From Myrica gale (Eukaryota; Streptophyta; Magnoliopsida; Fagales; Myricaceae): a DNA stretch of 64,000 nt. Positions within the stretch are counted from its first letter, which is position 1. The number at the start of each line of letters is the position of its first letter. The notes under the pieces are model-generated. The model worked only from the letters and a program-made list of their open reading frames with translations, did no database searches and was not told the origin of the DNA. Below, in pieces: positions 43,706-55,029 of the stretch. Location: positions 11,354,501-11,418,500 of the forward strand of contig OZ005613.1 of assembly GCA_963930655.1 (NCBI GenBank), given 5' to 3'. The translations under genes were made by a program, and so were the position numbers.

Positions 43706-45289
43706 TCTTCCTTATTTACTTTTATTATCAAGTTTATTTTTATTTTTATTTTTTGAGGATATTTAATTTTATATTATGTTTTGTGGACATGTATAGATTT
43801 TATTTGATGTTTTTGTTCATATTATGTTTTATGTTATTTGTATTCATTAGAACTTAATATAATATTTTAATTAATATTACGTTTATAATTTCGATACACT
43901 CATTCAAAAAATATTTATTATTTACATTATTAACTAACTTTGGTTATTTAAAATTTACTAATAAAGTTAATTAAAGAAATGAAAAAAATAAATAAATACA
44001 TATTTTCCAAAAACGTTCGGACCTGAATTTATCCGTCCGGACTATTTAATGTAAAATCAAACGGTGTCGTATTATATAAAACAAACCGTCGGAGCACATA
44101 TTTAGACGGTTGGGACTGCTGAAATTCAAAATACCGTTCGGACGTTATTGTTTATTATCAGACGCTTTGGTGTTGGTATTTCCTAAACAGTCTCGGGTAA
44201 TGTAAGGTAGTGTTCGGACGGTATGTGACTATCCGTACGTATATGTTATTTAGCATACGCTGTCGTTCGAGAATTACTAAAACGGTGTGTTGAACTGTAA
44301 GAGGGAGTGCAGACGGTTAAATAGTAGTTCGGACGTATATGAAAATTTTGGCGGCATGAATTCCCTCGAAAAGTAATACATGTATGCGTCCAAACGTCCT
44401 TTTATCGGTCCGAACGGTATTCAAAAGTATGAATGCTACAGATTCGAAGACAGTGGAGGAAACACGGAGAAAAAAAAGCAAAGGAGAGATTTGAGCACGC
44501 GGAGAGCTGATTTTTGGCGTTCAATCTTATTGAATAGGGTGTGAAAAGAGCATATCTTTGAGAATTTGAAGTTGGATTGCATTTGAGGTTAGTGGTTTTT
44601 AAATTGAATTGTTTTAGGATGAAAAACTTGTATTTTAATATATGAAAGCATGTGTTTTTGAAGTTTTAGGTTCTAAAATGATAGTAATGGAGTTTGGGGT
44701 TTGTTGTGATGTGTTTATATTGAAGTTTTTGTGATTTTGGTTAATTTTGACAAGGTTTTCGGACTGAAAATAGCGTGTGTGCGTCGATGAATTGTCTTGT
44801 TCGAAAATCGCAGTCCGGACGGTTGATTGACCGTCCGGACTCGTTTTGTTGGTTCGAACGTCTTTGTGTATGGTTCAGACCGATATGTAACGTCCAAACG
44901 GTATTTGTTGTAATGTCTTGCATTCATTTAGTAGCCTTAGACCCCGTTTAAAATATGCCTAATCTGCGTAATTGTATCTGCTATTGTGACAAATGTGTTT
45001 ATAAATTTCGATTCAAATCACCTTTTGTCCTTCGGATACACATTCAACATTGAGCTTACACTCTTACCTTAAATGGTGGGTGTTTAGGCTCAATGTTATA
45101 GGCGTGTATCTGAGGACTGAGGGGAAATGCTGTCGAAATTTCTAAAGCATCAATCACAATGGTCGGGTCATTTACGTGCAATACGTGATATTGTAAACTT
45201 AAATGGGATAGGACCTATCACCCGATGAAATTAGAGTTGAGTATGAATGTCACAATTGTTTGCATTATTGTTTGTATTTTCGACTTTGA
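43706..45289. other. CACTA interior spacer with further subterminal-type motifs
   Basis: An AT-rich stretch (43706-44010) is followed by a second cluster of CCGGAC/TTCGGACG motifs (about 44015-44410 and 44815-44900). Motif clusters in the middle of an element are unusual and may mark an older element end or a second promoter region. Short ORFs at 44715-44927 are motif by-products. Confidence 0.55.
45027..45116. repeat. Imperfect hairpin upstream of TNP2
   Basis: The left arm carries 'ggatacac' and 'aacattgagc'; the right arm carries 'ggctcaatgtt' and 'gtgtatctgagg'. Arms are ~35-40 bases with a ~15-20-base loop, ending about 170 bp before the TNP2 start. Confidence 0.7.
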
Positions 45290-47368
45290 ATGAACAATAT
45301 GGATAAGAGCTGGATTTATGAGGTTGATAGACTCAAAAATGCAAAGTATAGTGATGGTGTTCGTGATTTTATGAGAGTTGCCCGTAGTTATGCAGATAGT
45401 CGGGGTCTGATAAGATGTCCATGTAAGAGATGTAAGAATGTCTTATTCCAACGTGTGGACGGGATGGAGGATCATTTATTCATAATTGGGTTTGACCAGA
45501 GTTACACTCATTGGGTATTTCGCGGAGACTCAATTTCAGAAGTTTCTAACGGGTGGTGAACTTAGAACCTGAACCGGGCAGCGATGACTACGAGGGAAAC
45601 ATAAATGATGATATGAGAGACATATTAGAAGATTTTGAGGCAGGAGCAGGGGTTGATGAGAATATACCGGATCTTGAAACAGTCCAGTCTGGGTCTGGAG
45701 ACGGATTTTCTGCATATACCAAGTTATGGGAGGATACTGAGCCAGAGTTGTATCCCGGGTATAAGAAGTACTCCAAGTTGTCTTTCGTTGTTAGGTTACA
45801 TCATGTGAATTCAGAGAATAATTTGACTGTAAAGGCGTTTGAAGATGTGTTGGGCTTGATAAAAGATGCTTTGCCGAAGGGGGAGACACTTCCTAAATCT
45901 TATTATGAGGCGAAAAAGTTGAGAAAGAATTTAGGATTTAGCTACGATAACATACATGCTTGCTTAAATGACTGTGTAATGTTTTGGAAGGAGCACAGTG
46001 AGTTACAAGAGTGTATGGTGTGTGGGGAATCGAGGTGGAAGTACAGTCAAAATAACAAATCAAAGGTTCCTCGAAAAGTGTTGCGGCATTTTCCCTTGAA
46101 ACAAAGGTTGTAGAGATTTTTTTTATCAAGGCAGACGACAACGGATATGCGGTGGCACCAAGAGAAGCGTGTGGTTGAAGATGGGGTGATGAGGCATCCT
46201 GCAGACTTTGAGGTATGGAAGGACCTCGATAAGAAGTATGAATGGTTTGGTCAGGAATCTCGGAACGTCCGTTTGGGTTTAGCATCTGATGGGTTCAATC
46301 CTTTTGGCAACATGAGCTTATCGTATAGTATATGGCCAGTTGTACTAATTCAATACAATTTTCCGCCATGGAAATGTATGAAGGATTCAAGTTTCATGTT
46401 GTCGTTGCTTATTCCGGGTCCAAGAAGTCCCGGGAATGATATTGATGTCTACTTGCAACCATTGTTTGATGAGTTGAAGGACTTGTAGGAAAATGGAGTG
46501 CAGATGTACAACGCGGCCGTATCAAGTTCATTCAAGTTACATGCTGCTTTGCTTTGGACAATAAATGACTTCCCGGCTTATGATAATCTCTCGGGTTGGA
46601 GTACGAAAGGACGGTTAGCATGCCCTAATTGTAATGCGAACACAACGTCATCTTGGTTGAAACATGGGGGCAAACATTGTTTGTTGGGACATCGTCGGTA
46701 TTTGTCCGCTACGCATGGGTGGAGGCATGATGTCGACATATTTGAAGGGAAAAAAGAGTATAGAGTTTCGTAACACTCAGAATAGTGGTATGGTTGTTCC
46801 GGGGGACCATGATGGGGAAGATGTTGATTTTTACGGCCACGCCGTGGATATTTACGCATTGCGTTATTTGCGGGGGAATTTAGTTTATTTACTAAAATGT
46901 GATTGGTTTGATTTGAGTACTCAAAATTTATGTCTTGATAAAAGTGGTCGGTTTGTTAGTATTAACACATCCCGAAAGTGGTACAAAGATGACCCGCTCG
47001 TGCTAGCTTCTCAGGAGAATCAAGTGTTTTATATAGATGATATGAAGTTGGGCTGCCACTAGAAGATTGTTCAAAAGATTACCCCTAGAAACACGTATGA
47101 TATTTCACATATTGAAGAGGAAGCTAGTGAAGATGGAGAAGGACCGTTGAACCATGAAACATACCAAGAGAATGAGTCTATTGAGCTTTTTGTGGACTTT
47201 AGCTCATTTGACATGACCCCGTTGACTAGAAATGACGTCGAGGCTTATCTGCCGGTAACCGATGAGAGTTGTCCACAACAACATGAAGTAGAAGGAAACG
47301 ATGATTCCTCGGAATCGTTTGGTGAAGATCGTAGTAATTCTGAAGAATATTACTCTGAGGACTAAAGT
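45290..47368 (+). pseudogene. CACTA TNP2-type transposase, internally deleted
   Basis: The N-terminal transposase-associated domain reads 'CPCKRCKNVLFQRVDGMEDH' (45420-45480). The Transposase_21 domain follows: 'MRWHQEKRVVEDGVMRHPAD' (46147), 'NVRLGLASDGFNPFGNMS' and 'SLLIPGPRSPGNDIDVYLQP', then 'HAALLWTINDFPAYDNLSGW' and 'ACPNCN'. At ~46745 the sequence jumps to a DUF4216-like C terminus ('NLVYLLKCDWFDLSTQNLCL', 'PLVLASQENQVFYIDD') and an acidic tail to 47368. The second half of Transposase_21, DUF4218 and the start of DUF4216 are missing. Frame breaks occur near 45555, 46113, 46488 and 46770. The intact enzyme would cut at the CACTA ends in the nucleus; this one cannot be complete. Confidence 0.85.
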
Positions 47369-47454
47369 AAATTTTTCGTTTCAAATAAATTTTTGCGTTT
47401 CTATTTTTGCATTTTTCTCTATTTGTTTCAATTTATAATTCACCTGCAGATGAT

Positions 47455-47640
47455 GGAGGAGACCCAATGGAAGACAAACGAAGAGCTGATGAAGATAATG
47501 GCGGGGCAACAACGGAAAAAAGACGGAGAACACTAGAAGATGATGGCGGAGCAGCAAAAGAACCTATTGTAACAACAAGAACGAAGGCTGCAACTAATGG
47601 CGGAGTAGATGAGACAGATGCAATCTCATTCGACACCCAA
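47455..47640 (+). other. Short ORF downstream of TNP2, unclear
   Basis: A charged open stretch beginning near 'DDGGDPMEDKRRADEDNGG' with a repeated 'EDDGGA/EDNGGA' pattern. It may be the remnant first exon of a TNPA-like gene, but no conserved motif supports that. Confidence 0.3.
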
Positions 47641-47819
47641 ACGAAAATTTGGGTAGATTTATGTATTTTTACTACTTTTTCAGTTATCCATTATGTATTT
47701 TATTTACTTTTAATAACGATTGCATATTTATAGATATTTTTATTATATTATGAGCAATAAATATCTTAATATTTTTATTATTTCATAAATTTTAATTAAA
47801 TTAATTCAAATATATAGAA

Positions 47820-48475
47820 AACTGTTCGAATGTTTTTTACATGGCGTTCGCACGGATATTTTTCGTTGCTAGCGTGCGCACGCATAATTATCCGTCCGCG
47901 CACTTTGCTTTAAATTCGCTCATCCGAACGGTGTCTATCGCGTCCACACGCTCTTAAACTAAGAAACCGTCCGAACTGTACCGTACGACGTTCGAATGTT
48001 TTCAACGTAAACGGAGTCCGAATAAAACACTTAAAGGTTCGCACAGAAATTTTAGATGTCAAAAATTTTTTCGTCATAATGAAACTACAATGTAGACGTC
48101 TTCCCAAATGCGTCCGGACTATTGTATATTACCGTGCGGACGTTTTTTGCGTGACAAAATGTATTTCCCGAACACTAGAAAGTAATTTTATAAAAATCAA
48201 TATTTAAACGAGCAGAAAATTGTGACCACTGCTTTTAGCGACAATGTGCAGATGTTTTTAGCGACCCTTGGGGAAGGCCTTATAGCTACGGACTCCTCGT
48301 TGAAAATTGTTTCACAATAACGGCTGAAAAAAATTTGTCGCTTCACATGTATAGTGACGCGGTATAAGCGACAAGCCTTCGACTTCTTTTTAATGTCGCC
48401 TTAGTGTTTTAAAGACCATTTCAATGCTTTTAACGACCATTTCTCTTGTTCTTAAAGGACATATTTCTTGTAGTG
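47820..48475. repeat. CACTA 3' subterminal region
   Basis: CCGAACG/CCGCACG/CCGGAC motif copies at 47820-48140, then 'tttagcgac' type repeats ('agcgac', 'taacgac') up to the CACTA terminus. Confidence 0.75.
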
Positions 48476-49159
48476 ACTTACAGTATACAGAGGGACTGAC
48501 TAAGTATCCACTTATTTTATTTTTCAAAAAAATAAAAACAAGGCGCTAGAATATTGAATAGATATTGAGATTTCCGATCGAACAAACGATTTTCACTTTG
48601 TGCACGTACCGAATTTTCTTGGCTATTAATTGTCGACAAAGAAGAGGATTAGAATATTTAATCCGTCCACATTGGGTTTGGAAGTTTGTCGTAATGCAAG
48701 AATCATTGACATATATAGTACTCCAAGTAAATTTCCCCTGAAGTTCCATCCGGATTAAAGAAATATTGGGATGTGCTGACGCTTGACCACTAAGCAAATT
48801 AATTTCTAATGAAGAAAAAGTCCATATACGAAAACTTTCTTGGCCATGTCCACGAAGAAAAGGACTGGAAAAAGGCTATAATTTCTAATGAAGAAAAAGT
48901 CCCATTGACTTCACTAGTCCATCCACTTTTGGATTGAGCCTCTTTGACCCTTATGCAAGTATATTAGCCGTGAAGAGTGCTGTGCAGGAAGATAGAGAGA
49001 GAAGCCAAGCGAAACCATTTACTAGTTCCACATGTTTCAGCAACTAAAAGCTGGAGCATGTAGTGTACAACACGCACTGGTTTGACCAAATAGTGAAACA
49101 GGATTAAAAAGCATACAATACACGATAACGGATTTAGATATTCTGCCTTGCACATGGCC
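48476..49159. other. Flank between the CACTA element and the receptor-like pseudogene
   Basis: No gene. 'atttctaatgaagaaaaagt' occurs twice (about 48806 and 48881), a ~75-bp tandem-type duplication. Confidence 0.5.
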
Positions 49160-49413
49160 TCATTTTCTATCAAACTTGATCTTCGACCCTTGACAGCGAA
49201 TAGCTTTCTCCGTCATAAAGTAAACCATCCTCTCCTTCAGATTATCGAATCCTTGATAATTAGCTAGCCTCCATGATCTCTTAACAATGAGTGTACCACA
49301 AACTCCCCAAAATCCAACAATAATGCCTCTACCATGCTGATGTAAATGATACCGCCTCAAGTTCATCTCCAATCTTTTTTCGTCTTCCAACGCCGTCAAT
49401 TGGCATTGCTTGG
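49160..49413 (-). pseudogene. Receptor-like protein pseudogene, C-terminal part (membrane segment and tail)
   Basis: Minus-strand reading: an acidic stretch 'LEDEKRLEM', then the membrane segment GIIVGFWGVCGTLIV, a basic stop-transfer KRSWRLANYQGFDN and a short cytoplasmic tail ending FDRK and TGA at 49160. This is the standard C terminus of EIX-type receptor-like proteins, which sit in the plasma membrane and signal through a partner kinase. 'RRYHLHQHGRG' just before the membrane segment departs from the usual sequence, suggesting a small frame change. The LRR part of the gene continues at 52654, beyond a Mutator-like insertion. Confidence 0.85.
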
Positions 49414-52400
49414 GGGAGCGGATTCCCTCCGAAGACAACCTAAGAGACACTCAAGATTAAAAGCCAGAAAATTAACGGTGGTTACAAATCCACCTCATTT
49501 AATGAATAGAGAGGCTTCATGGCTCGGCTTGGTGGCTACCAAATTCCCCCAAAATTTTCTTTTTTGCGTGAGAGATGCAAGCTCCATTCCTTTTCCCTAC
49601 TCCCTTCACATCCTCTCTTCATTCGCCCCTTTTCTCTCTCTCTCCTCTGTTCGCTGAAAATTGCAGGAGTCATGGTAATTGTTATATATTCAGGTATAAT
49701 GCCCAAGAATTAGAGAGAGAGGGAGTATAATATCAATGTAAAATGGCTGATTTTACACCTCCATCTTCCACAACATCTTGAACAGGCTGTAACTTCGAAT
49801 GAAATTGGAGCAGAAACTGAATCTGGTACTTTGCAGATAAATTAAAGTACCAACAGAAGACATGCCTTCGATCCAGAGAATTAAAAAAGGGAGTAAAAGA
49901 TAAGGGACATGCTTCTCAATGAAAGCTAAAACCGGATGACAGATACATAAAATACAGAATTAGGAGAAGTATTTGGGATCTCCATTAATTTTCAAGGGCA
50001 CAAAGGAGCTTCTGCAGAGGAGAGAGACTGCTGGGGGAGTAGTCCTCGGTCTCGGAACAAACGCAGCCCTGACAGTACAAGAAAGACCACTTCAACAAAG
50101 GTCACAGTACTAGTACAGACCAAGGAGTAGGACCACAACGAAGAGCTCAAATGCTTTTATCTTAAGAGAGATGATGCTTTTACGACCTTCCAACTCAGCC
50201 TTTTCTCATGAAATCCTCACCTTTGGATATCCTCACATTTCTACAAGAATGTTCGACCAATAACAACTCATTGTTTTTATTTTTATTTATTTTTTGGTTC
50301 CTGGGTGGGTCATCGATTCATTGAACAGACCAACCCAGGGATTATTGGGTTGATGTAAGTAGAAAGTTCGATTAGTATAAGCAAATCTAATCCGCATTAA
50401 CGCGTTGTCCTATAGTATGTGTTCGAGCTGCCATATTCTACCAGTTGCAATTATAAAAGTCCCTGTCATGTAATATCTCTCTCTCTCTAATTCTATATTC
50501 AGGTATAGTACCGAAGGATACCTCCACACTCTCATCTGTAATGCCCAAGAATTTCGCATCACAACTGTGAATACTCATCACGCTGAAATATGTTGTCGAA
50601 GTTTTTTTCTTGGCCCTTTGCCTTTTTCTAAGATATGAATATTTGATAGAGCAACTTTAGAGTAGGAAACTTGTCATTCATCTCAAAATTCAATCGAAAC
50701 TCCTTGTACCTCGTATATTCTTTAATGCATTCTGCTGAATATGTCATATGCAAAGGAAGTGATGTGTGTCTGGTAAGACACTAGGGATTGCAGCAAGCAT
50801 CGCAACATCTTGATCAGTAAAAAGCGACTGAGTTGCTTTCCTTCCCACACACTCAACGAAGTTCTCAAACAACCACTTGAATGATTGATTGTCTCATCAA
50901 ACAATAAGTACGCCCCAAACACTACCCGCTCCCTGTGATGATTCACTCCTAAAAATGCTCCCAAAGGTCGGTGTTCACTGTTTGTCATGTATGTGGTATC
51001 AAACGAAACAAAATCTCCAAAAATTGCATAGTCATCGTCGAACATAACCTTAAAGAAGAATTGAGAATTCTTGTTATACTGATCACCAAACCAATTAAGA
51101 AGAGCACTGTCTATTCCAACCTCTATGGATTTACTTATTTTGCTGCTCAGGTAATTTTTCAAGTCTGTTTGTGTGAATCCCAACTTCTCTCTACTTCCAG
51201 CTTGGGCCACCATCTAAGCGTGAGCTAGCTTCGAATGGATACCTGCTCTATCTGCGTCATCACACTCGAGAGACTGCAATTCGTTGATTCGTCTATGTGA
51301 ACGGAGCAAGTGACTTTTTGATGGTTTAGCCAACTCATGGTTATGTTGTGCACACCAATCAAATGTATGGTACTTCCCATTTGACTGCCGCTGAATGGTG
51401 AAAGTAGCAAGGCACCCACATCTAGTATTTCGCCGTTCCTTTAGCACTAACACATCTAATTCAACTTTTTTTCTCAAGCCTTCTTTATTACACACGAATG
51501 TTCTATATGTAAAGCACCCTTTGTCTTTATTCTTGTATCCAGAATTCCTACGGATGCTAAACCCAATGCTAATTGCGTACGCATTGTACCAATTATAAGC
51601 ATGCTCTTCATCTCCTCACTCTAAAGTCCAAATATTAAGTAACTCCCCGTTATCTGCTCGAACCATATCACCTACACAATTCAACCAAACAATTGAGACA
51701 AATAAAAAATTAACAATTCCATACACGAAGAGAGATAAAATCTAACAGAATCTAAATAAAGACTTTACAAACCTTCTGGTCTTGAGATACTAGAAGACCC
51801 TTGTCTATTAATATTTGGACAAATACCACCTTCAATTGCTACCATTTACCAACCTATTAAATTCAATAGAAACAAAAGTAATTCAATAAAGTGGGTTCTC
51901 AAAACAAGAAGATCCGAAATAAACAAAATATTTCAACCTATTAAATTCAATAGAAACAAAAGTAATTCAATAAAGTGGGTTCTCAAAACAAGAAGATCCG
52001 AAATAAACAAAATATTTGAGAGAAACAAAAGAAAGAAGATTTGAAAGCAACCAAGTGGGTTCTCAAAATCAAAAGGGAACAGGAGATGACACCTTTCACA
52101 TAATTTTAACTAAAAAGTGACATAGATTGTCGTATTTCAACCAAAGAATTAATCAAATCAATCAAATGAAAGCAAGCGAGACACAGAGGGCGGACTGTTG
52201 CGAGACACATGCTATTACAATTAATCAATTCAAAATAAGATCTGAAGGAAATAAATTGGGTCCGGAGAAACTAGCACAGTCGGCGGACTGTTGCGGGAAA
52301 AAAAGGCAGGTGTAATCACAAAAGAACAGCCCGGATTATAGATGTTGAAAAAATTGTTACAGTTACCTTTTCTCTTTTTTCTCTTGACTCCTGTGATTTT

Positions 52401-52653
52401 CGACAAACGGAGGAGAGAGAGAAAGGAGCGAATGAAGATAGGATATGAAGGGAGCAAGGAAAGGGAACGGAGCTTGCGTCTCTCATGCAATAAAAAATTA
52501 GGGGAATTTTTTAGCCACCTAGCCGAGCCACTAAGCGCCTTTCTATTCATTAAATGAGGTGAATTTGTAACAGCCGTTAATTTTCTGTCTTTTAATCTTG
52601 AGCATCTCTTAGGTTGCCTTCGAAATTCACTCCTTAGGAGGGAATCCGCTCGC
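49414..52653 (-). mobile_element. Mutator-like element (MULE) with long terminal inverted repeats
   Basis: Terminal inverted repeats of roughly 270 bp: 49415-49690 and 52653-52380 share 'gagcggattccctcc', then 'gcaacctaagaga'-type blocks, 'aaaattaacgg' and 'cacctcatttaatgaataga'. Flanks TTGCTTGGG (49406-49414) and TTTCTTAGG (52654-52662) agree at seven of nine bases, as expected for a decayed 9-bp duplication. It carries a FAR1-type transposase on the minus strand and splits the receptor-like gene just before its membrane segment. The 49690-50560 interior has no gene. Confidence 0.85.
50722..51843 (-). pseudogene. FAR1/FHY3-related MULE transposase, truncated
   Basis: A first exon (about 51843-51772) begins MVAIEGGICPNINRQG. 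After a probable intron, exon 2 gives the FAR1 DNA-binding domain: 'YNAYAISIGFSIRRNSGYKN', 'CFTYRTFVCNKEGLRKK', 'TRCGCLATFTIQRQSNGKYH', 'HNHELAKPSKSHLLRSHRRI'. After in-frame stops near 51620 and 51214 comes the start of the MULE transposase domain: 'FGDFVSFDTTYMTNSEHRPL' and 'GAFLGVNHHRERVVFGAYLL'. Sequence after 'DETINHS' is scrambled and the SWIM zinc finger is missing. This family gave rise to the light-signalling factors FAR1 and FHY3. The copy is dead. Confidence 0.85.
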
Positions 52654-54470
52654 TTTCTTAGGAATCGTCTCCTTCCCACGGACATTTTGCTGAAAAAGGA
52701 GGTCCGCAAAGTAAGGAGTTACCTTCGTACATTGATGGGTCATTGAGTGTTTGAAGTTGATTCCCATATGGAATTTTCCCAGAGAAGTTGTTGAATGACA
52801 AATTCAAATGACTTAAAAATGTCAAATAAGACAATTCTTGAGGTAGAGAACCAGAAAGTGTATTTCTTGAATGATCAAGGGATTCTAAATTGTTCAAATT
52901 TCAGATTCCATTAGGAATTTTTCCACTTAGATGATAGATTGATAGATTTAGGTTGACCAATAGAGAGAAGGTGGTTATATCCTCAGGTATTTCTCCTGAT
53001 AGATTATTATTTGAAAGGTCTAAGTTATACACAAGATCGAGAGTTGAATACTCATAGATATTCTCTTCCTTTCAAAACCAGCTCCTTTATTTCTCTCGGG
53101 ACACCGCTCACATCATATGGGTTGTGGTTCTTACTCAAGTTTCCTAAACTGTGAGGAATTCCTCCGAACAAATTATTCTGTGCAAGGTCCAAGTTCATAA
53201 GTTCTGAAAGAAGACATATATCTTGTGGTATATCCCTATCAAACAAGTTAGATCTTAAGTTTAACCTCCACAAAATTGATGAGCTTTTCCCTATCCATGC
53301 AAGTAGGTTTCCGAAAAAAGTTGTTTCCTCCAAGGTCAAGGGTTTCCAATTTTGTATAGTTTCTGAACCAAGAAAGGAGTTGGCCTTCAAAATTATTTTT
53401 ACTCAACGAGAAATAAAACCTCTTTAAATCTTCCCAATGAGGAGGAAATTCCCCAGACAAACAATTGTTTTTCAAGCGAAGAAATGCTAAGTTCTTCAGC
53501 AGTCCAATAGAACGGGGAATTTGGCCAATAATAGAATTAGAAGCGAGATTCAAATATTCTAAATTGGGCCACAGTGTCCCAATGTTTTCAGGGATCGGCT
53601 CAGAAATAACCACGTCCTCAAGGCTAAGATAGAGGAGTCCATTTCGAGTTTGAAGCCACGCTGGAAAAATTGGGCCAATTGGCATGTGATGTAAGAAAAG
53701 AGAGTCCAACTTAAAAGGAGGGACCCAATCACATTTCACATCTAAAACCAATGTCAAGTTCTCGGTCCTATACGAGTCTAGGTATTTAAAACGGGTGAGA
53801 TTCCTGAAAATGAGCTCCAGTTAAGACAGCTTCCCAAAAAATCTCACCAGGTTCCATTATAACTAGCATTGATAGTTTTCCGATGCTTTTGGGAATGGTC
53901 CCACTCATTTGATTCCCCGTGAGAGAAAGTAGTTGCAAGGATGACAGGTGCCCAATAGTATGTGGAAAAGAACAGCCAGAGAGATAAATAGAATGCAACT
54001 TTAGAAGTCCTCCTTTTGAATAGGGCAATTTGCCTCCAAGCAATCTGTTATATCTGAAATCGAGGGATTCTAGGACGTTGTTAGAACATCGAGACAAACC
54101 ATCCACAAACTCATTTATCTCCCCACTTATGTTGTTGGAGGGTAGACAAAATGTTTACAAGTTGAAAAGGTTAGAAAATGAACTAGGGATTTTTCCGTGA
54201 ATATTGTTGCCAGATAGATCCAAATTGAGCAAGTGGGTTAAATGTCCCAGACCAAAGGGTAAGGGACCTTCAATGAAATTCTCTGAAAGATCAAGCTCTT
54301 GCAAAGAATCTAGATTAGCAAATGCTTCGAGAATGGCACCCTGGAGGTAATTTTCCTCAAGATTCAGTATCGAGAGCTCACTCACATTTGATAGCCAGTG
54401 AGGAATGGAGGAGTTCAAATTGTTGAACGAGAGGTCAAGGACTGAAAGCATTGTCAAGTTGATGGAAGAA
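52654..54470 (-). pseudogene. Receptor-like protein pseudogene, middle LRR part
   Basis: Minus strand from 54470 down: many leucine-rich repeats of the plant extracellular type, for example 'LSVLDLSFNNLNSSIPHWLS', 'LQELDLSENFIEGPLPFGLG', 'LQLLSLTGNQMSGTIPKSIG' and 'LEYLNLASNSIIGQIPRSIG'. Then 'SGVPREIKELVLKG', the island before the last repeats, and the capping region 'GNQLQTLNDPSMYEGNSLLC' with 'GPPFSAKCPWEGDD'. Frames break near 54110-54155, 53760-53786, 53250-53390 and 52900-53050. It reads in frame into the N-terminal part across the Ty3 insertion. The protein would have been a cell-surface recognition receptor. Confidence 0.9.
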
Positions 54471-55001
54471 TGTAACAAATGCTAAGAAAGGGGGCTTATT
54501 TGCGGTAGAGCTATTGAAGATGTCTGCTGGGGTTTCTTGGTTCTTTTTCGCCTGGAGTGTTCCTAAAGGGGAAGGCTGTTTGAAGAAATATTCTTGTCTT
54601 CAGTCTTGGTGGATGCTATACGTTTTACGTTAGTGAGCTGGGCTCAAGGGCTCACTATTATGTTACTGCTTTATTATTGCTTTCTTAGTTCGGTTGGGTT
54701 GGGTGAGTTAGGATAGGCCCAAGCCCATGTGACTTGTTATTGCTGTTGCGTTGGCAGCTTCTGCAAGATTTGGGGGAAGATTGTTAGAGGAGATATAGGC
54801 CATCAGGGAGGGAGGAAAAGGGTAGGCAGAAACTGAGAAGATTGCCATAGGATTCCGTGAGGTTCGCTATCCTCAAAATAGCATGTAATTTCTTTTTCGT
54901 CTTCCTACTTTCAGCTTGTATTTTGTCTATTTACAACATTTATCATCAATCCAAAATCCAAAAACTACAAAATATACAAAACCCAAATCAAGAGTGTTTT
55001 A
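54471..55001 (+). repeat. 5' LTR of the Reina-like element
   Basis: 531 bp. Matches the 3' LTR except for a 45-bp insertion at 54484-54528 flanked by TGCT on both sides, and scattered substitutions. Ends 'agtgtttta' where the other LTR ends 'actgtttca'. Confidence 0.88.
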
Positions 55002-55002
55002 A

Positions 55003-55016
55003 GTGGTATCAAAGCA
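55003..55016 (+). promoter_or_regulatory. Primer-binding site of the Reina-like element
   Basis: TGGTATCAAAGCACC follows the 5' LTR by one or two bases; initiator-Met tRNA type with one change from TGGTATCAGAGC. Confidence 0.8.
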
Positions 55017-55029
55017 CCGATCCTCTCCA

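Larger units (their letters stand above)
41043..48475 (+). mobile_element. CACTA (En/Spm) DNA transposon, 7.4 kb, defective
   Basis: Begins CACTACAAGAAATTATG and ends in the inverted form (CACTACAAGAAAT on the minus strand from 48475), a 13-bp terminal match. Flanking 3-bp sequences are ATT (41040-41042) and ACT (48476-48478), which fit a duplication with one later change. Subterminal regions are packed with GTCCGGACG/GTTCGGACG-type motifs, the class of site bound by the element's own TNPA-like protein in En/Spm. Inside lie a 'plant transposon protein' ORF (42646-43705) and a TNP2 transposase (45290-47368), both damaged, so the element can move only with help. Confidence 0.9.

Noticed and set aside
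41040..48478. Perfect 3-bp TSD for the CACTA element
   Set aside because: Flanks are ATT and ACT, one mismatch; I call the element from its termini, not from the TSD.
54521..54535. TGTCTGCTGGGG as the start of the Reina-like LTR
   Set aside because: The flank there does not match the right flank; starting at 54471 gives TGTAACAAATGCT as in the other LTR and a perfect AAGAA TSD that also restores the host reading frame.
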